64,000 bases of DNA from Mycobacterium colombiense (GTDB taxonomy: Bacteria > Actinomycetota > Actinomycetes > Mycobacteriales > Mycobacteriaceae), in the NCBI RefSeq assembly GCF_001672755.1, contig NZ_LZKI01000073.1, positions 62,001 to 126,000 of the forward strand. Reading direction: 5' to 3'. Positions 36,072 to 43,724 of this stretch are shown piece after piece. The position numbers were made by a program, and so were the translations under genes. The notes beneath the pieces are model-generated. The model saw only the letters and a list, made by a program, of their open reading frames with translations, was not told the DNA's origin and searched no databases. Each line of letters begins with the position of its first letter. Position 1 is the first letter of the stretch.

Positions 36072-38472
36072 TCACCTCCAGATGGCGCGATTACCGCGCC
36101 CCCCGCAAGCGCGCCGCAAGATCAAACGCTACGTACCTCGGAACCCGAATTACACCGCGGCCGCGCACGCGACCAAATTGGAAGAGGACGCACAACGCTC
36201 GATCGAGGCACTGCGTACCCGCAAGACTCAGCGGCCAGACTTTGACCCCAAGTTGATGTTGCGCTTTAACCTGAACCGCAGGATCGCTGATGACGCGTGG
36301 ATTCCCGCTGGCCTCACGCTTTTGGACTCGAGCGACAGATATGCCGCAGTCGCCTTCGCTGCCCGAGAAGATCTCCAACGCTTTCTAGATCGACTCAACC
36401 AGTACTCGGCGGGACCTCGCGAGCGCCCACCAGACAAACCTGCTGGTCCAGGGCAAGACGAAGAACTCCCCTCAATGTTCGAGGACTTCTTCGATGCAAT
36501 TGATGAGTTTCGGCCACTCGAACCCGCGGATAGGGTCAGCGAGCGTCTTATGCAGGCGCTCAACGAGGCACCAGACGCGATTAATGAGTTCGACGTAGAA
36601 CTCTGGTTCCACTCTGATGCTGCGGTCCGCGGAGACTGGCTTGATGAAGCCAGGTCGAGGGTTCGTGTATTGGGGGGCACGTGGGTAGACGAGTACGTTG
36701 GCGTGCGCGCTGCAGTCGTACTCGCTCGTGTACGTGGAAATCGGGATATTGCACTGGGCATAGCTGAACTCGATCAAGTGAGCCTCGTAGACGCGATCCC
36801 GGTTCCAGCCTTGAGACCTGATGAACTCGCTGCGCTTCAAGACATCGGCACGTTGCCAGATGACATCCCCAGCCCACCCGATGACGCGCCCGTTGTAGGC
36901 ATGATCGACACGGGCGTGAGGGCTGGCCATCCGCTGATTCGGCCGGCGATAGTCGACGTGGCGGCTCTCGATCCAGCCTTCGGCGACCAAGGCGAAGACG
37001 CACATGGTCACGGAACAGCCATCGCCGGCCTACTGCTCTTCGGCGATGTGCTTACCGCCATCAGCACCGGCAAAATCCAGGCTCCCTTTTGGCTCGCTAG
37101 CGTCCGCGTGCTGGATGACGAAGGTCGTCCGCCCTCCGATCGCAGTTGGATCGCATCGATCGCCGAGGCGATCGTTTACCTGGCTGAAGAACTGGAATGC
37201 CGAGTCATCAACCTCTCCTTCGGAGACAGTGACTCTCCATACAGGGGCGGAAAATCGACGCCTCTCGCCGCAGAACTAGATACGTTGGCCCGCCGCCATC
37301 GATTGCTGCTCGTTGTCTCCGCTGGCAATATCGAACCTCAACAACTCATTCCCACCGCGACGGTCCTAGCCACTTGGCCGCGGTACCTGACCGATGCTGG
37401 AAATCAGATTATCGACCCAGCACAGAGCGCAATTGCCTTAACCGTGGGCGCGATCGTGGGTACGGATGGCCTCACGCCGACGGCGGAAGGGACGACACTT
37501 GGCCGGGCGGCTGTCGGCAGGGCGCCGGGGCCAGCTCCCTATACCCGTAGCGGTCCTGGAGTACGAGATGCGATCAAGCCAGAAGTCGTAGCTCAGGGTG
37601 GCAACTGGGTGTATGACCAAACAACCGGTGACCTCATACCAGATCCCGCCGTCGAAATTGTCTCGACCACAGCCCGTTTCCCAAGCGCCCTCTTCGGCAC
37701 CTCCGTGGGTACTAGCCTGGCCGCGCCGGCGGTCGCGCACATTGCCGGCCGTCTGCAGGCCACCTATCCCGGCCTGTCTGCGAATGCCCTGCGGGCGCTT
37801 ATCGCTCAAAGTGCTGTTCATGACGAGGCGCTGCTTGGCAATCTGGCGACTTTCGATGAACAAGAGAAGGTCGTGCAGTCATTGTGCGGGTACGGGGAGC
37901 CCAACTGGGAGCGAGCGGGCACCTCTACGTCTAGCCGGGTCGTGCTTTACGCGGAAGATAGTGTCCGCCCAGATTCGTTCCATATCTATCGGCTGCCAAT
38001 GACTCAATGTTTCACTCACATCCCTGGCCCGCGGGCTCTCACTGTTGCTCTGGCATTTGACCCGCCCGTGCGACACCGCCGTTTTGACTACCTGGCGTAT
38101 GAGATGGAATTTGTCGTCGTACGGGGCGTCGATATCGTCGACTTGTTCGAAATCGCCGCGGCCGGCATCGATGACCCTGAAGGCGGCAAACTTGGCGAGT
38201 ATGAGATCAAGCTCCGCCCAACGCGGACGGCACGAAGCAAGGGCACGTTGCAAGTCGGCTCGGCGATTTGGTCAACTCGACCTCGGGAGAAATTCCACGA
38301 CGATTGGTTCATAGTCGTACGCAGTTTGAACAAGTGGTTGGATCCAGATGCTCCACCACAGCCGTACGCAATTACTGCAACGCTCATGGTCGAGCGCGCA
38401 GAGGCCCTATACGCCGAGTTGCAAGCTGAGGTCCTGGTGGAACTCGAAGCTCGCGCCCGCGTGCAGTTCTAG
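36058..38472 (+). CDS. Subtilisin-like serine protease (S8), IetS-like
   Basis: An 804-residue intracellular subtilase without a signal peptide. Residues 1 to about 250 form an N-terminal region with repeated alpha-beta units (LRFNLNRRIADDAWIPAGL, ELWFHSDAAV), as in ATPase-associated S8 enzymes. The catalytic domain has Asp284 in VVGMIDTGV, His318 in HGHGTAIAG, oxyanion Asn424 in VVSAGN and Ser553 in GTSLAAPAVA. A C-terminal domain of about 230 residues is probably beta-rich. Start ATG 36,058 overlaps the ATPase stop by 14 bases; ATG 36,082 is an alternative. All catalytic residues are intact, so an active protease is expected, presumably controlled by the ATPase. Last gene of the operon. Confidence 0.92.
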   Translation: MPVPDHLQMARLPRPPQARRKIKRYVPRNPNYTAAAHATKLEEDAQRSIEALRTRKTQRPDFDPKLMLRFNLNRRIADDAWIPAGLTLLDSSDRYAAVAFAAREDLQRFLDRLNQYSAGPRERPPDKPAGPGQDEELPSMFEDFFDAIDEFRPLEPADRVSERLMQALNEAPDAINEFDVELWFHSDAAVRGDWLDEARSRVRVLGGTWVDEYVGVRAAVVLARVRGNRDIALGIAELDQVSLVDAIPVPALRPDELAALQDIGTLPDDIPSPPDDAPVVGMIDTGVRAGHPLIRPAIVDVAALDPAFGDQGEDAHGHGTAIAGLLLFGDVLTAISTGKIQAPFWLASVRVLDDEGRPPSDRSWIASIAEAIVYLAEELECRVINLSFGDSDSPYRGGKSTPLAAELDTLARRHRLLLVVSAGNIEPQQLIPTATVLATWPRYLTDAGNQIIDPAQSAIALTVGAIVGTDGLTPTAEGTTLGRAAVGRAPGPAPYTRSGPGVRDAIKPEVVAQGGNWVYDQTTGDLIPDPAVEIVSTTARFPSALFGTSVGTSLAAPAVAHIAGRLQATYPGLSANALRALIAQSAVHDEALLGNLATFDEQEKVVQSLCGYGEPNWERAGTSTSSRVVLYAEDSVRPDSFHIYRLPMTQCFTHIPGPRALTVALAFDPPVRHRRFDYLAYEMEFVVVRGVDIVDLFEIAAAGIDDPEGGKLGEYEIKLRPTRTARSKGTLQVGSAIWSTRPREKFHDDWFIVVRSLNKWLDPDAPPQPYAITATLMVERAEALYAELQAEVLVELEARARVQF

Positions 38473-38965
38473 TTCCTCAGCATCCGCCGGCCGCCACAAA
38501 ACCATGGCATCGCTCCCTGGCCTCGCGAAGCCATCGTTTTAGGCCCTAGCCAATCGATCCCGGTTCCGCGATTTCCCGTTACTGAGCTAAACTTTACAAA
38601 TTTTCTAGCAAATTTGCTACAGCCAAATATGTCCTAACGAGCTATTTTTGGCGTATCCAGCAACTACTGGACCGGGACACTGACTCTAATACGGCTGCGG
38701 GGGAGATATCCCGAGCGACCGCTCCGGCTCCTACCGCGTGCAGCGACTTTGCAGGTCCGCCGAGAGATCGCTGCGAACAACGGCCTAGCCGAGCCGACTA
38801 TAGATAATCCGCCTTTGCCTTGAAAGATGCTCTAGCGGCTGGGCCATGGCATTGAGCACGCCGTGCGGACGTTGTGAGCACACACTGCGTTACCCGCAGC
38901 GACTCGTTGTTAGCTGTTTTCGCAGCTAGAACAGCATTTGTGCCCCGGACCTGCACCCGTGAATA
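38473..38965. other. Gene-free A/T-rich right end of the integrated element
   Basis: This 493-bp stretch between the subtilase stop and attR holds no credible gene; the only open frame near it, on the minus strand, runs across the attachment site. It includes a markedly A/T-rich patch (about 38,580-38,660) with a 14-bp palindrome, and a small inverted repeat, AGCTG-N6-CAGCT, near 38,915. It may once have held control or arm-type integrase sites. Confidence 0.6.
38606..38619. repeat. Perfect 14-bp palindrome in A/T-rich patch
   Basis: TAGCAAATTTGCTA reads the same on both strands. It stands in the most A/T-rich part of the element, between subtilase and attR. It could be an operator or part of an integration/excision site. 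Confidence 0.5.
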
Positions 38966-38993
38966 CAGTTCAATCCTGACAGGGGGCTCCGAC
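38966..38993. repeat. attR: right copy of the 28-bp direct repeat
   Basis: Identical over 28 bases to 32,319-32,346; it reproduces the T-arm and acceptor end of tRNA-Thr but no complete tRNA. It marks the right end of the element; chromosomal sequence (DUF732 gene) resumes within 25 bp. Confidence 0.9.
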
Positions 38994-39015
38994 TCCCAAA
39001 CGGCGTTGCAACCCA

Positions 39016-39813
39016 TTACGGGTGGCCGGGGATAGCGTCCAGACCGCCTTGGATGTCTTGCAGATTCCCCTGGATGCCCTGCAGGTTTCGCTCGATGGCC
39101 TGCAGATCGGAGAGCGCGTTCTGATCGGCCTGTGAGATCTGGTTGGAGGCCACAGGGCGCGATTGGGGGCAGTACGCGACGATGGCGCCCGCCGTGACGG
39201 CGGTGCTTTGATTGGCGTCCCAGATCGAGTTGCGCTGCACGAACCCGACCGCATCGGCGAAGTTGGGCTGGTGCGCCAGGAAGTCGCAGACGGCGTGCCC
39301 CTGGTTCGTCACGTACTCCTGACTCGGAACCGGCACGCCCTCCTGCTTCAACGCGGCGACAAACACCGAGTCGGCGACGTTGACCGGCGGAGCGGAGGCC
39401 TTCGGCGCGACCGGTGCGGACGGCGCTGCCGATGGCGGGGAGTCCGACGGCTCTGCCGACGAATCCGACGAATCCTGACGGTGCAGCGCGAACATCACCA
39501 CCACCGCGCAGACCGCCGCCACCAGAGACAGCGGCAACGCCGCGAACAGCCCCAGCCGACGCAGCGCGGCCACCTTCCGGCGCCGGGACGCGAGGACACC
39601 GGTTTTCCCGCCGCGCGACGCGGCGGCGGCCCGAACCTCGGCCTCCCAGTCCTCGAACGCACCCGGCCCGGACGACCCCGCGCTGTAGGCCAAGATCTCG
39701 TCGAGCAGCGCATCGGCCTCCAGGGACGACGGCCGACCGCCCTGCTCGCGGATCGCTTGGCGCCGCAGCGCGATGAGCCGCAACTCCGAGTCGATCTTCT
39801 CGCGGTCGCGCAT
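39016..39813 (-). CDS. Membrane-anchored DUF732 protein
   Basis: A 265-residue protein. A cytosolic N-terminal part (about 1-95, basic) is followed by one membrane helix (LGLFAALPLSLVAAVCAVVVMFAL), a Ser/Pro/Ala-rich linker (about 115-145), and an extracytoplasmic DUF732 domain starting at ADSVFVAAL and including VCDFLAHQPNF and AIVAYCPQ. Two cysteines in that domain could form a disulphide. A coiled C-terminal segment of repeated LQ/IQG units follows (NLQGIQGNLQDIQGGLD). DUF732 proteins are common and unexplained in mycobacteria. It is the first gene to the right of attR. Confidence 0.85.
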   Translation of the reverse strand: MRDREKIDSELRLIALRRQAIREQGGRPSSLEADALLDEILAYSAGSSGPGAFEDWEAEVRAAAASRGGKTGVLASRRRKVAALRRLGLFAALPLSLVAAVCAVVVMFALHRQDSSDSSAEPSDSPPSAAPSAPVAPKASAPPVNVADSVFVAALKQEGVPVPSQEYVTNQGHAVCDFLAHQPNFADAVGFVQRNSIWDANQSTAVTAGAIVAYCPQSRPVASNQISQADQNALSDLQAIERNLQGIQGNLQDIQGGLDAIPGHP

Positions 39814-39951
39814 ATCAATCAGTTTGAGAGCACCGCGCGATTGTCACAACTACTGGTGAACAAAAGACCCTCACCACATTGAAGTCACCCGGTCCGATAG
39901 GACAGACTCGCGATGAGCCAACCAACCGCAGCCGGGGATTCGAGGCAATGG

Positions 39952-40920
39952 ATGGACGTGATCACCGTGAGCCGTGACCGGCGCGCCGCGCCACTCGTCG
40001 TCGGCGCAATCGTGTTCGCGCTCGTCGGGTGTTCGGCGCCGCATCAGACGGCGACAACCGGCCCGACCACGTCCGCGCGAGTTGCCGCGGCGCCGGCGCC
40101 GGCGCCGGCGACACGCATGGTGCCGGCCGACACCGGAACACCCGGTGGCGCGCAGCCGCGATTGGCGTCGGACCCCGCGCAGCTGGCCGACGACCTCGTC
40201 GCCGACGAACGGGCGCTGCGCGATCCCGGAACGGCCGAGCCCGCGTTGACGGCGGCGGCGCATCGCGAGCAGGCGGCCTACCGCGCCATCGGGCGCCACC
40301 CCGAATGGGACGCCACCACGCGCCCGCGCATCCCGCCGGAACTGGTCGATGTCTACGACCGCAACGTCGACGCCCGTCGCCAACTCACCGCGTTGACCCC
40401 GGTGCGAGAAACCCTGCCGGCGTGGCGGATCGAGCCACCGGCACCGGCCGACGAGCTGATGAACTACTACCACCAGGCGGAAGCGGAATCCGGTGTCAGC
40501 TGGAACTACCTGGCCGCGATCAACTTCGTCGAGAGCCGCTTCGGCAGCATCGTCGGCGCGAGCACCGCGGGCGCGCAGGGACCCATGCAGTTCCTGCCCT
40601 CGACGTTCGCCGGCTACGGCCGGGGCGGCGACATCCATTCACCCCACGACAGCATCCTGGCGGCGGGCCGCTTCCTGGCCGCCAATGGCTTCGCGAACGA
40701 CCGTGATCACGCCATCTACGGCTACAACCACGCCGGCGAATACGTGCGCGCGGTCGATCAGTACGCGGCGCTGATTGCCGCCGATCCCGCGACGTTCGCC
40801 GCGTTCTACCGATGGGACGTCTATTGCCTGACGACGGCCGGCGACGTGCTGCTGCCCATCGGCTACGACGAGGCGTCACCGATCCCGGCCGCCGCGTACG
40901 TCGCGGCCCACCCGCAGTAG
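39952..40920 (+). CDS. Lytic transglycosylase lipoprotein (SLT domain)
   Basis: A 322-residue exported peptidoglycan-cleaving enzyme. The N-terminal hydrophobic stretch ends in a lipobox, FALVGC, so it is probably a lipoprotein. The C-terminal SLT-type domain (about 180-280) has the catalytic glutamate in NFVESRFG and the signatures AQGPMQFLPSTF and YGYNHAGEYV. Between them lies an Ala/Pro-rich linker and a helical region. GAGG six bases before ATG 39,952 supports this start; ATG 39,913 and GTG 39,967 are also in frame. Confidence 0.85.
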   Translation: MDVITVSRDRRAAPLVVGAIVFALVGCSAPHQTATTGPTTSARVAAAPAPAPATRMVPADTGTPGGAQPRLASDPAQLADDLVADERALRDPGTAEPALTAAAHREQAAYRAIGRHPEWDATTRPRIPPELVDVYDRNVDARRQLTALTPVRETLPAWRIEPPAPADELMNYYHQAEAESGVSWNYLAAINFVESRFGSIVGASTAGAQGPMQFLPSTFAGYGRGGDIHSPHDSILAAGRFLAANGFANDRDHAIYGYNHAGEYVRAVDQYAALIAADPATFAAFYRWDVYCLTTAGDVLLPIGYDEASPIPAAAYVAAHPQ

Positions 40921-40934
40921 GCGCGGGTGGGCGC

Positions 40935-41174
40935 TCAGACGTACTTGCGAGCGATGTCCTGGAGGTGCGATCGCACCTCTTGACCGGTGGCCTTCTCGAG
41001 TCTGATCACGAGCTCGCCCGCGAGATTGACGAAGCCCATCAGCAGCATCAGGTCGCCGTCGGGCTCGTCGAGCACGTTCTCGACCAGCCGGCTCCAGGTG
41101 AAGTCAGGGCCGTCGTCGGACGACCAAGCCGTCATGACGTCGATGGCTCGGCGAACGTTCTCTCTCACGTCCAT
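40935..41174 (-). CDS. Small conserved protein of unknown function
   Basis: A 79-residue acidic protein (VRENVRRAIDVMTAW, DEPDGDLMLLMGFVNLAGELV, EVRSHLQDIARKYV) of probable all-helical fold. Start ATG 41,174 is chosen because upstream codons in the same frame are Pro/Ala-rich and unlike the rest; 41,282 is the longest alternative. It ends 14 bp from the convergent transglycosylase gene. I do not recognise a family. Confidence 0.6.
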   Translation of the reverse strand: MDVRENVRRAIDVMTAWSSDDGPDFTWSRLVENVLDEPDGDLMLLMGFVNLAGELVIRLEKATGQEVRSHLQDIARKYV

Positions 41175-41285
41175 CCCCGGAGCCTGCCATGCCGGCGACT
41201 CCGCCGCAGGGTCGAGAAGACCGCCCGGAGACGCGTCAGCGGGCGCGCCGAAGAACGGCTGCGCCCGCTGACACTGGATCAACGA

Positions 41286-42275
41286 TCAGTAGAGCGGCAC
41301 CCACACACCGAAGAACCAGTAACCCCAACCCCCGTACTGCCAGTTGAAGACCGGGAGGACGGTAAAGGTGTTGTAGTTGAAGGGTCCGAAGTCGGCACGT
41401 GCGGCAGCCACATCACGCGGCGCACCGTCCCACGGCCGGTTCCAGCCCCCCGGAGGCGGCGGACCATTCCAGCCCCCCGGAGGCGGCGGGCCCTCCCAGT
41501 GTGGCGGCGGGTGGCCCGGAGCCGGGCCGTCGTTCCAGCCGTAGCCGTGTTCGCGCGGCGGCGGCGGCGCCCCGTGACCCACAATGCTGAACTGGACATC
41601 AGGACCCGCGGGACCACCGATCTGCGCGCTAGCGGTGACCACATCGTGGCGCGGGATATACGGCGGGTGCGGCGGCTGCGTGGCCGGCGGATTCAGCGCC
41701 TCGTACCGCTGCCGGTTGTTCGGCGGCGGGTTCTGGTTCGCCGGCGCATTGGTCTGCCCGCCCTGCCCCGGTGGGTTTTGGCCGTGCTCGTTGGGCGGGT
41801 TGTTCTGCCCGGTCTGCTGCGGGTACTGCCCGTGCTCATTCGGCGGGTTGTTCTGCCCCGTCTGGGCCGGGTTCTGCCCGTGCTGGTTGGGCTGCGGGGT
41901 GTTGCCGCCACCCTGCGGCGGGTTGTTCTGGCCACCCTGCGGCGGGTTGTTCTGGCCACCCTGCGGCGGGCTGTTCTGACCACCCTGCGGCGGGCTGTTC
42001 TGACCACCCTGCGCCGGCGGACTGTTGTGCCCGCCCTGCGGCGGGTTGGCCGGCCCGCCCTGCGCCGGCGGGGTGTTACCACCGCCCGGCTGACCACCCG
42101 GCTGCCCGCCCGGGCCGCCGGGGTTGCCCCCGCCGCCGCCACCACCGTGGCAGTTCGGGCACGGGGGCGGTGGGTCGAGCGGGGCGGAGTAGGCCGACCC
42201 GGCGTTCAGCGTCGCCGCGGAGATACTCAGCCCAGCGGCCAACGCGGCGGCGCTGACGACACGTTTCATAGACAT
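41286..42275 (-). CDS. Secreted Gly/Pro/Gln-Asn-rich repeat protein
   Basis: A 329-residue exported protein. A Sec signal peptide of about 30 residues (VVSAAALAAGLSISAATLNAGSAYS-A) is followed by a long low-complexity region (about 35-190) of Gly-Gly-Gln-Asn-Pro-Pro repeats, including at least four exact-length 8-residue units GGQNxPPQ. A Pro-rich region follows, and the tail is rich in Trp, Tyr and Gly (WNGPPPPGG, WQYGGWGYWFFG). Extended and probably wall-associated; function unknown. It lies 35 bp after the LpqH-like lipoprotein gene on the same strand. Confidence 0.8.
   Translation of the reverse strand: MSMKRVVSAAALAAGLSISAATLNAGSAYSAPLDPPPPCPNCHGGGGGGGNPGGPGGQPGGQPGGGNTPPAQGGPANPPQGGHNSPPAQGGQNSPPQGGQNSPPQGGQNNPPQGGQNNPPQGGGNTPQPNQHGQNPAQTGQNNPPNEHGQYPQQTGQNNPPNEHGQNPPGQGGQTNAPANQNPPPNNRQRYEALNPPATQPPHPPYIPRHDVVTASAQIGGPAGPDVQFSIVGHGAPPPPREHGYGWNDGPAPGHPPPHWEGPPPPGGWNGPPPPGGWNRPWDGAPRDVAAARADFGPFNYNTFTVLPVFNWQYGGWGYWFFGVWVPLY
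41908..42003. repeat. 24-bp tandem repeats coding for GGQNxPPQ
   Basis: Four consecutive 24-bp units of the type CCACCCTGCGGCGGG(T/C)TGTTCTG, followed by degenerate units. They lie in frame within the secreted repeat-protein gene, so copy number could vary without frameshift. Confidence 0.85.
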
Positions 42276-42310
42276 AGCTGTGTCCCCTCTTGGGAGTTAT
42301 CTCGCCTGCA

Positions 42311-42784
42311 CTACGGGCAGGTGAGATCCAACTCGAATGGCTTGGTTACCTGCTGCGGTTGCTGCGGGTTGCTCATGTCGGTACCGGTAGCGGTGCCCTT
42401 GATCGCCCAGTCCTTGCCGTTGACCGCGGCGCCGGCGCTCCCGCTTTGGTTGGGGGCGGCGTCGGAGAAGCCGAGTGCGACCCCGTTGACGGTGCCCAGC
42501 CCGACGGAGTGCACCAGCGGCGGGTTGCCGTTGCTGACCACGGCGCCCAGGCCGGCGGTCGGGTCGCCGATGCCGATGGTGACGTTGCTGCCCGCGGTGG
42601 TGCAGGTGACCTGCCCGCTGATGTTTTGATTCTGCCCGTCGACGGTGAGCACCGGACCCGCCGCGGCCGCCGCAGCTGACGACGAACCCGACGACCCGGT
42701 ACTGGACTTGTTGCTCGAACATCCGGCGCTGGCCGCGACCACCAGGGCCACTCCGGCTACGCCGACCACGATCCCACGCTTCAC
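42311..42784 (-). CDS. LpqH-like (19-kDa antigen family) lipoprotein
   Basis: A 157-residue lipoprotein that resembles M. tuberculosis LpqH in length and along its sequence: basic start MKRG, hydrophobic core, CSSNKSSTGS after the lipidated cysteine, then VDGQNQNISGQVTCTT, NPPLVHSVGLGTVNGV, KGTATGTDMSNP and a final Cys pair forming the family disulphide. The lipobox is SAG-C, less canonical than LSG-C. It is probably a paralogue rather than LpqH itself, because the neighbours differ from the lpqH locus. Members are surface antigens recognised by TLR2. Confidence 0.88.
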   Translation of the reverse strand: MKRGIVVGVAGVALVVAASAGCSSNKSSTGSSGSSSAAAAAAGPVLTVDGQNQNISGQVTCTTAGSNVTIGIGDPTAGLGAVVSNGNPPLVHSVGLGTVNGVALGFSDAAPNQSGSAGAAVNGKDWAIKGTATGTDMSNPQQPQQVTKPFELDLTCP

Positions 42785-42967
42785 TACTGCTTCCCTTCGT
42801 GTCGCTGGTTCCGCTGCCTCTTCACATCGGCCGCGTCAACACAGGTGGACTACCTGGCCCGTGCGGGCCGACGCGTTGCGGCCGGACCACTTGATACCCG
42901 GTACCCGAGGATTGCAAACGCTACGTTACGTGTCCCTGGTCGCTGATCACCTGCTGGTGCGCGCCTT

Positions 42968-43636
42968 TCACGGGAGCACCCGAAGCCCCCACTTGCCCAG
43001 CAGCGGGTTGATGAGCATGAAGTAGGTCGTGTAGTCATCACCGTCGGGCGATGACATCAACAGGCCGACCGCGCTGACGCTGCCGTCCGGGTTCATCACG
43101 AAGCCGGGACTGCCGCTGTCGCCGTCCAGGCTGAACACGCTGGCTTCGACGACGTCACCGTTGATGCCTTTGATCGCGCCACACGTCTCACCGGTTACGG
43201 CGCCGATCTTGCAGAACGGCATGCCGACCTGAATTTGCTGGCGGCTCAACACATCCCGAACCTGATACCTGCCGCCGACGTCACCCACCGGCATGCCGAC
43301 ACTGGGCTCCAGGCGGATGATCGCGGCGTCGTGCTTATCACCGTCGTGCTCGCTGGCGGAGATCCTGCCCAGCGGGGCGTCGTTGCCGTACGTCCATTCG
43401 GTGCCGTCGTGCGAGTCGCAATGCCCGCTGGTCATCAGATAGTAACTGCCATCGGATCCCTGCGCCGCGAAACCGGCTGTGCACCTGCCAGATTCGTGGT
43501 CGACGCCGATGCCCGGCGAGGGCGGAGGCGACGGCAGAGCCGGGGGCGGCGCTGCCAGAGCGGTTTTCGCCACGGCTGTCGCGGTCACCATCACCGCTCC
43601 CAAGAGCCCCAACCCCCGCAAGCACGATATGGTCAC
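42968..43636 (-). CDS. Secreted trypsin-like serine protease
   Basis: A 222-residue exported protease. The signal peptide (residues 1 to about 28, LGLLGAVMVTATAVAKTALA) is followed by a Pro-rich linker. Chymotrypsin-fold motifs are His in MTSGHCDSHDG, Asp in DKHDAAIIRL and Ser in LDGDSGSPGF, with four further cysteines suggesting disulphides, streptogrisin-like. Start GTG 43,636 has GGAGGGGGA just upstream; the longer frame to 43,822 gives a poor N terminus. It may be able to cleave wall or host proteins; target unknown. Confidence 0.85.
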   Translation of the reverse strand: MTISCLRGLGLLGAVMVTATAVAKTALAAPPPALPSPPPSPGIGVDHESGRCTAGFAAQGSDGSYYLMTSGHCDSHDGTEWTYGNDAPLGRISASEHDGDKHDAAIIRLEPSVGMPVGDVGGRYQVRDVLSRQQIQVGMPFCKIGAVTGETCGAIKGINGDVVEASVFSLDGDSGSPGFVMNPDGSVSAVGLLMSSPDGDDYTTYFMLINPLLGKWGLRVLP

Positions 43637-43724
43637 GCCGTCCCCCTCCGCTTGCGCCCGGCAGATACTAGCAGCGCTGCCGACCTGAAATGAGGTGGCG
43701 ACCAGTCCGTTCCGGGCACGTGGT

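Larger units (their letters stand above)
32319..38993. mobile_element. 6.6-kb integrated element in tRNA-Thr (degenerate integrase, protease/AAA/subtilase cargo)
   Basis: A stretch bounded by a perfect 28-bp direct repeat, the left copy being the tRNA-Thr 3' end. Next to the left end is a tyrosine integrase gene pointing towards the tRNA, the usual layout. The interior is visibly richer in A and T than the flanks and has different codon preferences. Contents in order are the frameshifted integrase, a 51-bp palindrome, four tightly packed genes on the plus strand, and 490 bp of non-coding sequence. No excisionase, replication, transfer or structural phage gene is recognisable, so it looks like a small satellite-type island that can no longer move by itself. 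Confidence 0.88.

Noticed and set aside
38798..39016. A 72-codon minus-strand frame across attR
   Set aside because: It crosses the integration junction, has no ribosome binding site and no resemblance to known proteins.
41908..42003. Possible CRISPR-like array
   Set aside because: The repeats are directly adjacent 24-bp units without spacers and keep the reading frame of a secreted repeat protein.
40812..42629. A 605-codon plus-strand frame
   Set aside because: It is the shadow of the small gene, repeat-protein gene and LpqH-like gene on the minus strand; it is Arg/Val-rich and featureless.
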